Assembly: GCF_902167145.1 (NCBI RefSeq)
Contig: NC_050104.1
Coordinates: 101,381,849-101,445,848, forward strand
Source: Zea mays
Lineage: Eukaryota > Streptophyta > Magnoliopsida > Poales > Poaceae
Length of the DNA stretch: 64,000 nt
Direction: 5' to 3'
The notes under the pieces are model-generated. The model was not told the origin of the DNA and ran no database searches. It was given only the letters and a program-made list of their open reading frames with translations. The translations under genes and the position numbers were made by a program. Below, piece after piece: positions 44,601 through 56,421 of the stretch (its first letter is position 1; each line of letters begins with the position of its first letter).

Positions 44601-45359
44601 TGTTGGTGTTTCATACCTCGCTCCGACAAGTAAATTCATTGTGCGTGTTTCAGGCTCCAGAGGGTGTACACGGAGGGCGCAAGATTTATACTAGTTCGAG
44701 CAGAACATCCCTACTTCCAGTCATTGGTGGCTTGTGCTACCGATACCATTGATGATCAAACTCATAGTAGGGGTTACAAGCAGTCAAGATAAGGAAGAGA
44801 GGCTCTCAGATCTCTTATTGGGGTGGAAGTGGAGCTTAGAAGCTGTAAGGTGGAGTCCTAGCTAAGTGTTGGCTTGGCGGGGGTTTGGCCTCCTGGTCCT
44901 CGTCGGCGCTCCTCCTCATGTTCGTCCTTGTGGGTTCGTCTCTATCTGAAGATGCTCGGTTGTCTTCAAGTGCCCCCTTTGCCCTGAGGCGAGCCTCTCC
45001 CTTTTATAGGCCGGGAGAGGGGTCGGCCAGCTATGACTTCTCTAGGAAGGAGTCGTAAGGCAGAGGTAAAACCAACGTTTTACCCTGGGTGAGACCATGC
45101 GTACTCATGGGGCCGAGGGCTGCCTAGTTGTCGCGTATTAATTATGGTGGATGACATGGGGGCGACGATGGTTCTGGACACCATCATTCGGGCTATGACG
45201 ACCCCTGGCTTCCATAGCTTGGGTCTCAATGTGGCCCATCGTGTAGTGCCCTGCGGGAGGTCTGCGCATTCAGGCCTAGTCTAATAGGCCATAAGTGCGC
45301 CACAGGCTGAGGAGCGCATGGACAATTAATGCACCATAGTCCGAGGGCTCGTAGGTTAT
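44601..45359. repeat. LTR-like sequence of an old Gypsy element
   Basis: Starts TGTTGGTGTTTCATACC and contains GGCGCAAGATTTATACTAG and GCTCCTCCTCATGTTCG-like blocks common in grass Gypsy LTRs on the opposite strand. It is interrupted at 45360 by a Sirevirus, so the other end is not visible. It may belong to the adjacent decayed gag/protease. Confidence 0.4.
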
Positions 45360-46619
45360 TGAGAGCACCTAGAGGGGGGGTGAATAGGTGATCCTGTAAA
45401 ACACTTGAAACTTAATCCACAAAACTTGATTAGGAGTTAGCACAATTAAGCCAAGTGGCTAGAGAGGAGAACTTGCACAACACGATGACCACAAAGAGAT
45501 CAACACAGAGATGGCACAATGGTTTATCACGTGGTTCGGCCAAGTCAACACTTGCCTACTCCACGTTGTGGCGTCCCAACGGACGAGGGTTGCAATCAAC
45601 CCCTTTCAAGCGGTCCAAAGACCCACTTGAATACCACTGTGTTTTGCCTTCACTTTACTATATCCCACTTGCGAGGAATCTCCACAACTTGGAGCCTCTC
45701 GCCCTTACACTTTGATGTTCACAAAGAAGCACAGAGTAAGGGAGGGATGAGCAACGCACACAAGACACGAAATCAGAGTACCAACACACACACAAGTCAC
45801 AACAAGAGCTCACAACACAACCCGGCGAGTTCACAACTCAAATGAAGCTCTAATTGCTATCACAAAGAATCAAATGCGCGGAATCGAAGTCTTGGTGCTT
45901 AGGAATGCTTAGAGAATGCTTGGTGTACTCCTCCATGCGCCTAGGGGTCCCTTTTATAGCCCCAAGGCAGCTAGGAGCCGTTGAGAGCATTCCAGGAAGG
46001 CAATTCTTGCCTTCTGTCGCCTGGCGCACCGGACAGTCCGGTGCACCACCGGAAACTGTCCGGTGCGGATCTCTTTCCTTATTTGGCGAAGCCGACCGTT
46101 GCAGTCTTGGAGCCGTTGGCGCACCGGACACTGTCCGGTGCACATCGGACAGTCCGGTGCCCCTTCCGACCGTTGGCACATGCCACGCGTCGCGCACGGA
46201 TTCCGCGACCGACCGTTGGCCCGGCTGACCGTTGGCTCACCGGACAGTCCGGTGCACCATCGGACAGTCCGGTGATTTATAGCCGTACGTCGCCGACGAT
46301 TTCCCGAGAGCAGCAAGTTCGCCTGAGTCAGCCTGGCGCACCAGACATTGTCCGGTGCACCACCGGACAGTCCGGTGCACCCAGACTGAGCAGACTCTTG
46401 ACTGCTTCGAGCCACTCTTTTTCAATTGCATTTTCTCTGATTCTAACACTTAGACAAACATGTTAGTACACAAAAACTAATGTACTAAGTCTAGAATCAT
46501 ACCTTTGTATTGATTTGCACCTTATCCACCATTTGGCATAGTTTATGACTTAAGCACTTGTGTTGGACACTAAATCACCAAAATACTTAGAAATGGCCCA
46601 AGGGCACATTTCCCTTTCA
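45360..46619 (-). repeat. 3' LTR of the split Opie-like Sirevirus
   Basis: 1260 bp, TGAGAGCACC...TTTCCCTTTCA as written. Minus-strand TATA at about 45951. Palindromes CACCGGACAGTCCGGTG and CACCGGACACTGTCCGGTG at about 46027-46060, 46122-46160, 46237-46275 and 46350-46382. Confidence 0.9.
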
Positions 46620-47224
46620 ATCTCCCCCTTTTTGGTGATTTATGCCAACACAACACAAAGCAACTAGAACAAGGGCAAAATCAATTCAAATAAGAACTCA
46701 AGATTGTTTTGATTCAAATTTGGCATATATGGATCATTCTTTGCCACCACTTGGTTTTTGCAAATCAAACTCAATTTCCTATCTCTAAGTCAAACACACT
46801 TGTTGAAACATAGAGAGAGATATTTCAAGAGAAATTGATCAAAGATTCAAAAACTACCCCTTTTTCCCATAATCAAATATTCTCCCCACAAGAGACCAAC
46901 TTTTGACAAAAGAGACAATAAGAGAGTTTTGACAAACCAAAAGCTCTATTCTACTATTTTCAAAATTCCAAAAGCTCTATTCTACTATTTTCAAAATTCC
47001 AAAAGCTCTATTCTACTATTTTCAAAATTCTCAAGTGGTAGCTGATCCATTTCTTGCTTTGGCCTTATTTTCTCCCCCTTTGGCATCAAGCACCAAAACG
47101 GGATCATTCTTGGCCCTTAAACCTCATTGCCTCACCAAAATCTTCAAATAAGAGTACAAAGGCAATAAGAATATGAAGATGAACTTGGAGTGAGTTACCC
47201 TCTCATCGGAGTGCAGTGGAAGTC
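46620..47224 (-). other. Untranslated zone of the split Sirevirus, with 31-bp triplication
   Basis: The terminal polypurine tract abuts the LTR (46620-46634), and further AGGGGGAGAAA-like tracts recur (46880, 47070). Three exact 31-bp units, each containing AAAAGCTCTATTCTACTAT, stand head to tail at 46937-47029; the sister element at 54550-54600 has only one, so it is a private expansion. Confidence 0.8.
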
Positions 47225-48478
47225 TGAAAGGGAAATGTGCCCTTGGGCCATTTCTAAGTATTTTGGTGATTGAGTGCCAACTCAAGTGCTTAAAATGTGA
47301 ATTTATGCAATGGATGAACAAAGTGCAAATCAAGAGCAAAGGTATGCTTCTAAGTCTTAGTACATTGGTTTTGTGTACTAATATACTTGTCTAAGTATTG
47401 GAAACAGGAAGAAAAAAGAAAAGGAAAAAGGTGGTTGTGTACAGCCAAGGGGCTGTTTCGGTCTGGGGCACCGGACTGTCCGGTGGTGCACCGGACAGTG
47501 TCCGGTGCGCCAGGCTGCCTCGGCCGAACAGGCCGCTCTCGGGAATTCGCCGACGGCGTACGGCTAAAATTCACCAGACTGTCCGGTGTGCACCGGACTG
47601 TCTGGTGAGCCAACGGTCGGCCGGGCCAACGGTCGGCCGCGCGATCTGCGCGGGACACGTGGCCGAGCCAACGGTCGGGAAGGGGCACCGGACTGTCCGG
47701 TGTGCACCGGACATGTCCGGTGCGCCAACGACTCCCGCATCTGCAACGGTCGACTGCGCTGTTTAAGGAAGGAAATCGGGCACCGGACAGTGTCCGGTGT
47801 GCACCGGACTGTCCGGTGCACCCGACGACAGAAGGCAAGTTTGGCCTTCTGGAATTGCTCTCAACGGCTCCTAGCTGCCTTGGGGCTATAAAAGGGACCC
47901 CTAGGCGCATGGAGGAGCACACCAAGCAACCTTAGAGCATTCTTGATCATCCACACTCAGTCTTTGCGCATTCGTTTGTCATTCTAAGTGATTCGAGCTC
48001 CGTTCTAGTGAGAACTTTGGGATAGTCTTTTGAGCTCGATTCTTGGCCGTGTGTGTGCGCATTTTGCTGTGGATTTGTGTGTGTTGCTTCCCTCCCTTAC
48101 TCCGTATTTCTTTGTGAATCTCAAGTGTAAGGGCGAGAGACTCCAAGTTGTGGAGATTCCTCGCAAACGGGAAATTGAAAGGAAAAGCATAACACTGTGG
48201 TATTCAAGTTGATCATTGGATCACTTGAGAGGAGTTGAGTGCAACTCTCGTCCGTTGGGACGCCACAACGTGGAGTAGGCAAGTTTTGTACTTGGCCGAA
48301 CCACGGGATAAATCACTGTGTCTTCTCTGTGTTGAACTCCGTGTGATTATCCTATTGTGCAAGATCTTCTCTCTAGCCACTTGGCATTAACTGTGCTAAC
48401 ACTTAATCAAAGTTTTGTGGCTTAAGTTTTGAAGTTTACAGGATCACCTATTCACCCCCCCCCCTCTAGGTGCTCTCA
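47225..48478 (+). repeat. 5' LTR of the complete Opie-like Sirevirus
   Basis: TGAAAGGGAAATGTGCCC...GGTGCTCTCA. TATA box TATAAAAGG at about 47886-47894. About eight units of the CACCGGACTGTCCGGTG family between 47468 and 47821, upstream of TATA. A run of 13 C ends near 48464. Confidence 0.95.
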
Positions 48479-48480
48479 AT

Positions 48481-48493
48481 TGGTATCAGAGCC
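48481..48493 (+). other. Primer-binding site (initiator Met tRNA)
   Basis: TGGTATCAGAGCC two bases after the LTR, identical to the site in the Ji-like element. Confidence 0.92.
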
Positions 48494-48528
48494 GTTCTCT
48501 TCAAGAAATGGACTAATCGCCCGAAGAG

Positions 48529-50903
48529 ATGGATCCTAAGGGGAAGGGAATCGTGATCAACGACAAGGAAAAGGAGTCCTTCGTCAACGAGCCAAAAGAT
48601 GACAAATCCAATGACTCTGGCTCGGGCCACAAGCGCAAAGATGGGAAGAAGAAGAAGACAAGGCGCATCAAGGAGATCATCTACTACGACAGCGACGAAT
48701 CCTCTTCTTCTCAAAAGGACGACGACAACGACTACAGGAAGACGGTCAATTCGAACTTTTCATTTGACTATTCTCGTATTCCACATAGTTCGAATTCGCA
48801 TTTGCTTTCCATTCCTCTCGGCAAACCTCCACACTTTGATGGGGAGGACTACGGATTTTGGAGTCACAAAATGCGTAGTCATTTATTCTCTCTCCATCCA
48901 AGCATATGGGAGATCGTAGAGAATGGAATGAAATTTGATAGCTCGGATAGCCCTATGTTTATTAATGAACAAATTCATAAAAATGCACAAGCTACTACTG
49001 TGTTGCTAGCCTCTTTGTGCAGGGACGAGTATAATAAGGTGAGCGGCTTGGACAATGCCAAGCAGATATGGGACACCCTCAAGATTTCTCACGAGGGGAA
49101 CGACATCACCATGCTCACCAAAATGGAGTTGGTGGAGGGCGAGCTTGGAAGGTTTGCAATGATAAGGGGCGAGGAGCCAACCCAAACATACAACCGGCTC
49201 AAGACCCTTATCAACAAAATAAGAAGCTACGGAAGCGCGCGATGGACGGATCACGACGTCGTCCGCCTAATGCTAAGGTCATTCACCGTTCTTGATCCTC
49301 ATCTCGTGAACAATATTCGTGAGAATCCCAGGTACACGAAGATGACGCCCGAGGAGGTACTCGGAAAATTCGTAAGCGGGCGGATGATGATCAAGGAGGC
49401 AAGATACGTGGACGACGCCTTGAATGGACCGATCAACGAGCATCAACCCCTTGCTCTCAAGGCAACAAGAAGCAAGGAGGCGCTACCTAGCAAGGTGGCA
49501 CAAATTGAGGCGGCCGGACTTAATGATGAAGAGATGGCTCTCATCATCAAACGCTTCAAGACGGTGCTAAAAGGTCACAAGGGGCAGCCAAGCAAGACCA
49601 AGACAAAGGGAAGCGCTCATGCTTCAAGTGCGGTAAGATTGGTCATTTTATCGCTAACTGCCCCGATAACGATAGTGACCAGGAACAGGGGAACAAGAGG
49701 GAAAAGAAGAAGAATTACAAGAAGGCCAAGGGCGAGGCACACATCGGAAAGGAGTGGGATTCGGATTGCTCCTCCGACTCCGACAATGAAGGACTCGCCG
49801 CCACCGCCTTCAACAAGTCATCCCTCTTCCCCAACGAGCGTCACACATGCCTTATGGCAAGGGAGAAGAAGGTGAGTACTCGAGACTCCACTTATGCTTC
49901 TTCTAGTGATAATGAGTCTAGTGATGATGATGACATAGACTATTCATGCTTATTCAAGGGCTTAGATAGATCTAAGATAGACAAAATCAATGAATTGATT
50001 GATGCCTTGAATGATAAGAATGTGCTTTTAGAAAGGCAAGAGGATTTGTTGTATGAAGAACATGACAAGTTTGTAGAAGCACAAAAATCACTTGCATTAG
50101 AGATTAAGAGAAATGAAATGCTTTCTTGTGAGTTGTCTACATGTCATAATTCAATTGCTAGTTTAAAGAGCATAAATGATGATTTAAATACTAAACTAGA
50201 AAAATCTAGTAAATCAACATCTTGTGTAGAACATGTTGAGATTTGCACTAGGTGTAAAGATTTCGATGTTGATGCCTGTAGTGATCATTTAGTTTCAATT
50301 TCCAAACTAACTGAGGAATTGGCTAGTCTTAATGCCCAACTTAAGACTAGCAAGAATGAATTTGATAAACTAAAATTTGCAAGGGATGCCTACACGATCG
50401 GTAGACACCCCTCAATTAAGGATGGACTTGGCTACAAAAGGGAAGCCAAGAACTTGACAAGCCATAAGGCTCCCATCTCCGCCAAGGAGAAAGGGAAGGC
50501 CCCTATGGCTACTAGTGCTAAAAAGAATCATGCCTTTTTGTATCATGATAGGAGACAAACTAGAAATGCTTATAGGAGTTATAATGCTTACGATGATTTT
50601 TCTCATGCTATGTTTGCTTCTAGTTCTTCATATGTGCATGATAAATTTGTTGGTAGAAGGAATATTGTTCATAATACGCCTAGGAGAAATGTTTTTAATA
50701 TTCCTAGGAAAGTTAATGAGCCTTCTACAATATATCATGCTTTGAATGCTTCCTTTACAATTTGTAGAAAGGATAGAAAGGTGATTGCTAGGAAGTTAGG
50801 GGCAAAATGCAAGGGTGATAAAACTTGCATTTGGGTCCCTAAGACAATTGTGACTAACCTTGTAGGACCCAACAAGAGTTGGGTACCTAAGTCCCAAGCC
50901 TAA
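48529..50903 (+). pseudogene. gag: Opie-like Sirevirus gag with one frame change
   Basis: ATG 48529 after GAAGAG. The capsid part contains SIPLGKPPHFDGEDYGFWSH and ATTVLLASLCRDEYNK. A probable one-base loss at about 49605-49612 moves the frame just before the zinc knuckle CFKCGKIGHFIANC (about 49618-49660). The second frame runs to TAA 50901-50903 through an acidic Ser/Asp region, a coiled coil (about 49960-50370) and a C-terminal WVPK-containing segment shared with the Ji-like gag. Apart from that lesion no stop was seen. Confidence 0.9.
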
Positions 50904-50910
50904 ATTTGTC

Positions 50911-53900
50911 TTGCAGGTTTATGCATCCGGGGGTTCAAGCTGGATTATCGACAGCGGATGCACAAACCATATGACGGGGGAGAAGAAGATGTTCACCTCC
51001 TACGTCAAGAATAAGGATTCCCAAGATTCAATTATATTCGGTGATGGGAATCAAGGCAAGGTAAAAGGGCTAGGTAAAATTGCAATCTCCAATGAGCATT
51101 CTATCTCTAATGTGTTCTTAGTGGAGAGTCTTGGATATAATTTGCTATCTGTTAGTCAATTATGTCATATGGGATATAACTGTCTATTTACAAATGTAGA
51201 TGTGTCTGTCTTTAGAAGAAGTGATGGTTCACTAGCTTTTAAGGGTGTATTAGACGGCAAACTTTATTTAGTTGATTTTGCAAAAGAAGAGGCCGGTCCA
51301 GATGCATGCTTAATAGCTAAGACTAGCATGGGCTGGCTGTGGCATCGCCGCTTAGCACATGTGGGGATGAAGAACCTTCACAAGCTTCTAAAGGGAGAAC
51401 ACGTGATAGGTTTGACTAACGTGCAATTCGAAAAAGATAGACCTTGTGCAGCTTGTCAAGCAGGTAAACAAGTGGGAGGAGCACATCACAGCAAGAATGT
51501 GATGACCACTTCAAGACCCCTGGAGCTGCTGCATATGGACCTCTTCGGACCCGTCGCCTATTTGAGTATAGGAGGAAGTAAGTATGGTCTAGTCATTGTT
51601 GATGACTTTTCCCGCTTCACTTGGGTATTCTTTTTGCAGGATAAGTCTGAAACCCAAGGGACCCTCAAGCGCTTCCTCAGGAGAGCTCAAAATGAGTTTG
51701 AGCTCAAGGTGAAGAAGATAAGAAGCGACAACGGGTCCGAGTTCAAGAACCTTCAAGTGGAGGAGTTCCTTGAGGAGGAAGGGATCAAGCATGAGTTCTC
51801 CGCTCCCTACACACCACAGCAAAATGGTGTGGTAGAGAGGAAGAACAGGACGCTAATCGACATGGCGAGGACTATGCTTGGAGAATTCAAGACCCCCGAG
51901 CGTTTTTGGTCGGAAGCCGTGAACACGGCTTGCCACGCCATCAACAGGGTCTACCTTCACCGCCTCCTCAAGAAGACGTCATATGAGCTTCTAACCGGTA
52001 ACAAACCCAATGTATCGTACTTTCGTGTATTTGGGAGCAAGTGCTACATTCTAGTGAAGAAGGGTAGAAATTCTAAATTTGCTCCCAAAGCTGTAGAAGG
52101 GTTTTTGTTAGGTTATGACTCAAATACAAAGGCATATAGAGTCTTCAACAAATCATCGGGTTTGGTTGAAGTTTCTAGCGACGTTGTATTTGATGAGACT
52201 AATGGCTCTCCAAGAGAGCAAGTTGTTGATTGTGATGATGTAGATGAAGAAGATGTTCCGACGGCCGCTATACGAACCATGGCGATTGGAGAAGTGCGGC
52301 CACAGGAACAAGATGAACGAGATCAACCATCTTCCTCAACTATGGTGCTACCCCCAACTCAAGATGATGAACAGGTTCATCAACAGGAGGCGTGTGATCA
52401 AGGGGGAGCACAAGATGATCATGTGATGGAGGAAGATGCGCAACCTGCACCTCCAACCCAAGTTCGAGCGATGATTCAAAGGGATCATCCCGTCGACCAA
52501 ATTATGGGTGACATTAGCAAGGGAGTAACTACTCGTTCTCGATTAGTTAATTTTTGTGAGCATTACTCCTTTGTCTCTTCTATTGAGCCTTTCAGGGTAG
52601 AGGAGGCCTTGCTAGATCCGGACTGGGTGTTGGCCATGCAGGAGGAGCTCAACAACTTCAAGAGAAATGAAGTTTGGACGCTGGTGCCTCGTCCGAAGCA
52701 AAATGTTGTGGGAACCAAGTGGGTGTTCCGCAACAAACAGGACGAGCACAGGGTGGTGACGAGAAACAAGGCTCGACTTGTGGCAAAAGGTTATGCCCAA
52801 GTCGCAGGTTTGGATTTCGAGGAGACTTTTGCTCCTGTGGCTAGGCTAGAGTCAATTCGAATCTTGCTAGCATATGCCGCTCACCATTCTTTCAGGTTGT
52901 ACCAAATGGATGTGAAGAGCGCCTTCCTCAACGGGCCAATCAAGGAGGAGGTGTACGTGGAGCAACCCCCTGGCTTCAAGGATGAACGGTATCCCGACCA
53001 TGTGTGTAAGCTCTCTAAGGCGCTCTATGGACTTAAGCAAGCCCCAAGAGCATGGTATGAATGCCTTAGAGATTTCTTAGTTGCTAATGCTTTCAAGGTT
53101 GGGAAAGCTGATCCAACTCTTTTTACTAAGACTTGTAATGGTGATTTGTTTGTGTGCCAAATTTATGTCGATGACATAATATTTGGTTCTACTAACCAAA
53201 AGTCTTGTGAAGAGTTTAGCAGGGTGATGACGCAGAAATTCGAGATGTCGATGATGGGCGAGTTGAACTACTTCCTTGGGTTCCAAGTGAAGCAACTCAA
53301 GGACGGCACCTTCATCTCCCAAACGAAGTACACGCAAGATCTGCTAAAGCGGTTTGGGATGAAGGACGCCAAGCCCGCAAAGACTCCGATGGGGACCGAC
53401 GGACACACCGACCTCAACAAAGGAGGTAAGTCCGTTGATCAAAAAGCATACCGGTCAATGATAGGTTCTTTGCTTTACTTATGTGCTAGTAGACCGGATA
53501 TTATGCTTAGTGTATGCATGTGTGCTAGATTTCAATCCGATCCTAAGGAGTATCACTTAGTGGCGGTAAAGCGAATTCTTAGATATTTGGTTGCTACGCC
53601 TTGCTTCGGGCTCTGGTATCCAAAGGGGTCTACCTTTGACTTAGTTGGATACTCAGACTCCGACTATGCTGGATGTAAGGTCGATAGGAAGAGTACATCG
53701 GGGACGTGCCAATTCTTAGGAAGGTCCCTGGTGTCATGGAACTCTAAGAAACAAACCTCTGTTGCCCTATCCACCGCTGAGGCCGAGTACGTTGCCGCAG
53801 GTCAGTGTTGCGCGCAACTACTTTGGATGAGGCAAACCCTCCGGGACTTTGGCTACAATCTGAGCAAAGTCCCACTCCTATGTGACAATGAGAGTGATAT

Positions 53901-54117
53901 CCGCATGGCGGAGAATCCTGTTGAGCACAGCCGCACAAAGCACATAGACATCCGGCATCACTTTTTGAGAGACCACCAGCAAAAGGGAGATATCGAAGTG
54001 TTTCATGTTAGCACCGAGAACCAGCTAGCCGATATCTTTACCAAGCCTCTAGATGAGAAGACCTTTTGCAGGCTGCGTAGTGAGCTAAATGTCTTAGATT
54101 CGCGGAACTTGGATTGA
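50911..54117 (+). CDS. pol: Opie-like Sirevirus pol (protease, integrase, RT, RNase H)
   Basis: Open for 1068 codons with no ATG at its head; the frame is +1 relative to gag and overlaps its stop. Protease motif [10 protein letters not shown] at residues about 12-21. HHCC pre-integrase finger about 140-185. Integrase core D (HMDLFGP, about 209), D (SDNGSEF, about 272), E (NGVVERKN, about 307). RT with [10 protein letters not shown] (about 667) and the YVDDII active site (about 752). RNase H with [11 protein letters not shown] (about 955) and the CDNES block, where the usual Ala is Asp (ESDIRM). Order PR-IN-RT-RH is diagnostic of Copia. All main catalytic residues are present, so enzymatic potential may be retained. 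Confidence 0.93.
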   Translation: MQVYASGGSSWIIDSGCTNHMTGEKKMFTSYVKNKDSQDSIIFGDGNQGKVKGLGKIAISNEHSISNVFLVESLGYNLLSVSQLCHMGYNCLFTNVDVSVFRRSDGSLAFKGVLDGKLYLVDFAKEEAGPDACLIAKTSMGWLWHRRLAHVGMKNLHKLLKGEHVIGLTNVQFEKDRPCAACQAGKQVGGAHHSKNVMTTSRPLELLHMDLFGPVAYLSIGGSKYGLVIVDDFSRFTWVFFLQDKSETQGTLKRFLRRAQNEFELKVKKIRSDNGSEFKNLQVEEFLEEEGIKHEFSAPYTPQQNGVVERKNRTLIDMARTMLGEFKTPERFWSEAVNTACHAINRVYLHRLLKKTSYELLTGNKPNVSYFRVFGSKCYILVKKGRNSKFAPKAVEGFLLGYDSNTKAYRVFNKSSGLVEVSSDVVFDETNGSPREQVVDCDDVDEEDVPTAAIRTMAIGEVRPQEQDERDQPSSSTMVLPPTQDDEQVHQQEACDQGGAQDDHVMEEDAQPAPPTQVRAMIQRDHPVDQIMGDISKGVTTRSRLVNFCEHYSFVSSIEPFRVEEALLDPDWVLAMQEELNNFKRNEVWTLVPRPKQNVVGTKWVFRNKQDEHRVVTRNKARLVAKGYAQVAGLDFEETFAPVARLESIRILLAYAAHHSFRLYQMDVKSAFLNGPIKEEVYVEQPPGFKDERYPDHVCKLSKALYGLKQAPRAWYECLRDFLVANAFKVGKADPTLFTKTCNGDLFVCQIYVDDIIFGSTNQKSCEEFSRVMTQKFEMSMMGELNYFLGFQVKQLKDGTFISQTKYTQDLLKRFGMKDAKPAKTPMGTDGHTDLNKGGKSVDQKAYRSMIGSLLYLCASRPDIMLSVCMCARFQSDPKEYHLVAVKRILRYLVATPCFGLWYPKGSTFDLVGYSDSDYAGCKVDRKSTSGTCQFLGRSLVSWNSKKQTSVALSTAEAEYVAAGQCCAQLLWMRQTLRDFGYNLSKVPLLCDNESDIRMAENPVEHSRTKHIDIRHHFLRDHQQKGDIEVFHVSTENQLADIFTKPLDEKTFCRLRSELNVLDSRNLD

Positions 54118-54905
54118 ATTATAGCATACATGTGTTTATGCCTTTAATCAGGTTCATTCTGCATTTTGTTGCTTATTGTGGTGCTCAAGTTGTACAAACA
54201 CTCCCTGGACCTCACAAGTCCGTTGCAAAGTAATGCACATGTTTAGGGGGAGATGTGTTACAACTTGACCCTTTGAGACTAATCATTTGCTTGAGTTTGC
54301 TTGATTTAGTCTCGAAGGTGAATTGAAAGGGAAAAGGTGGACTTGGACCATGAAAGACTTCCACTGCACTCCGATGAGAGGGTAACTTATTCCAAGTTCA
54401 TCTTTAGACTCTTATTGCCTCTTTGTACTCTTATTGAAGATTTTGGTGAGGCAATGGGGTTAAAGGGCCAAGATCAATCCCGTTTTGGTGCTTGATGCCA
54501 AAGGGGGAGAAAATAAAGGCCAAAGAAATAAATGGATCAGCTGCCACTTGAGAGATTTTGAAAATAGTAGAATAGAGCTTTTTGTTTTAGCAAAATTCTT
54601 TTATTGTGTCTCTTGTCAAAAGTTGGCTTCTTGTGGGGAGAAGTGGTGATTATGGGAAATAGGGGGAGTTTTTGAAATCTTTGATCAATCTCTTTTGGAA
54701 TAACTCTCTATATGCTTTAACATGTGTGTTTGACTTAGAGATAGAGATTTGAGTTTGATTTCAAAAACAAACCAAGTGGTGGCAAAGGATGATCCATATA
54801 TGCCAAACATGAATCAAAATAAATTTAAGTGTTATTTGAAGTGGTTTTGCACTTGTTCTAGTTGCTTTATGTTGTGTTGGCATAAATCACCAAAAAGGGG
54901 GAGAT
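54118..54905 (+). other. Sirevirus 3' untranslated zone with repeated polypurine tracts
   Basis: AGGGGGAGATG (54245), AAAGGGGGAGAAAATAA (about 54500), GTGGGGAGAAG (about 54635), AGGGGGAGTTT (about 54662) and the final AAAAAGGGGGAGAT touching the LTR. No open frame of note. Confidence 0.75.
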
Positions 54906-56177
54906 TGAAAGGGAAATGTGCCCTTGGGCCATTTCTAAGTATTTTGGTGATTGAGTGCCAACTCAAGTGCTTAAAATGTGAATTTATGCAATGGATGAAC
55001 AAAGTGCAAATCAAGAGCAAAGGTATGTTTCTAAGTCTTAGTACATTGGTTTTGTGTACTAATATACTTGTCTAAGTATTGGAAACAGGAAGAAAAAAGA
55101 AAAGGAAAAAGGTGGCTGTGTACAGCCAAGGGGCTGTTTCGGTCTGGGGCACCGGACTGTCCGGTGGTGCACCGGACAGTGTCCGGTGCGCCAGGCTGCC
55201 TCGGCCGAACAGGCCACTCTCGGGAATTCGCCGACGGCGTACGGCTAAAATTCACCGGACTGTCCGGTGTGCACCGGACTGTCCGGTGTGCACCGGACTG
55301 TCCGGTGAGCCAACGGTCGGCCGGGCCAACGGTCGGCCGCGCGATCTGCGCGGGACACGTGGCCGAGCCAAAGGTCGGGAAGGGGCACCGGACTGTCCGG
55401 TGTGCACCGGACATGTCCGGTGCGCCAACGGCTCCCGCATCTGCAACGGTCGACTGCGCTGTTTAAGGAAGGAAATCGGGCACCGGACAGTGTCCGGTGT
55501 GCACCGGACTGTCCGGTGCACCCGACGACAGAAGGCAAGTTTGGCCTTCTGGAATTGCTCTCAACGGCTCCTAGCTGCCTTGGGGCTATAAAAGGGACCC
55601 CTAGGCGCATGGAGGAGCACACCAAGCAACCTTAGAGCATTCTTGATCATCCACACTCAGTCTTTGTGCATTCGTTTGTCATTCTAAGTGATTCGAGCTC
55701 CGTTCTAGTGAGAACTTTGGGATAGTCTTTTGAGCTCGATTCTTGGTCGTGTGTGTGCGCATTTTGCTGTGGATTTGTGTGTGTTGCTTCCCTCCCTTAC
55801 TCCGTATTTCTTTGTGAATCTCAAGTGTAAGGGCGAGAGACTCCAAGTTGTGGAGATTCCTCGCAAACGGGAAATTGAAAGGAAAAGCATAACACTGTGG
55901 TATTCAAGTTGATCATTGGATCACTTGAGAGGAGTTGAGTGCAACTCTCGTCCGTTGGGACGCCACAACGTGGAGTAGGCAAGTTTTGTACTTGGCCGAA
56001 CCACAGGATAAATCACTGTGTCTTCTCTGTGTTGAACTCCGTGTGATTATCCTATTGTGCAAGATCTTCTCTCTAGCCACTTGGCATTAACTGTGCTAAC
56101 ACTTAATCAAAGTTTTGTGGCTTAAGTTTTGAAGTTTACAGGATCACCTATTCACCCCCGCCCTCTAGGTGCTCTCA
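54906..56177 (+). repeat. 3' LTR of the complete Opie-like Sirevirus
   Basis: 1272 bp. The region 55253-55312 has three consecutive palindromes where the 5' LTR has two. Other differences are single bases, for example G/A at the GGCCGCTC site and the C-run interrupted by G near 56160. Confidence 0.95.
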
Positions 56178-56421
56178 AAGTCTTGCATGGTCCAAGTTCA
56201 CCTTTCCCTTTCAATCCACCTTTGAGACTAAATCAAGTAAACTCAAGCACACAGTTAGTCTCAAAGGGTCAAGTTATAGCATGCCTCCCCCTAAATAAGT
56301 GCATCACTTGCAAATGGACTTGTGAGGTCCGGGGATCATGAGTACAACTTGAGCACCATAAATAAATAACGAAAAGTATTAAGGAACATGATCAAGGCAT
56401 AAAACACATGTATGCTATAAA
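56178..56421 (-). other. Continuation of the split Sirevirus untranslated zone
   Basis: Matches, in reverse, the complete element's sequence just downstream of pol (54118-54370), joining the left part across the 47225-56177 insertion. Confidence 0.85.

Larger units (their letters stand above)
47225..56177 (+). mobile_element. Nearly complete Opie-like Sirevirus
   Basis: 8953 bp with TSD AAGTC (47220-47224, 56178-56182). LTRs of 1254 and 1272 bp, Met-type primer site, gag with one frame change, a fully open pol, an untranslated zone with repeated purine tracts, and a terminal tract AAAAAGGGGGAGAT at 54892-54905. The LTRs differ at roughly a dozen bases plus one palindrome unit, so it is clearly older than the Zeon-like element. 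It is inserted in a close relative of itself in opposite orientation. Confidence 0.95.

Noticed and set aside
47468..47821. Regularly spaced palindromes as a CRISPR-like array
   Set aside because: Spacing is irregular, units lie in a plant LTR promoter, and no cas genes or prokaryotic context exist.
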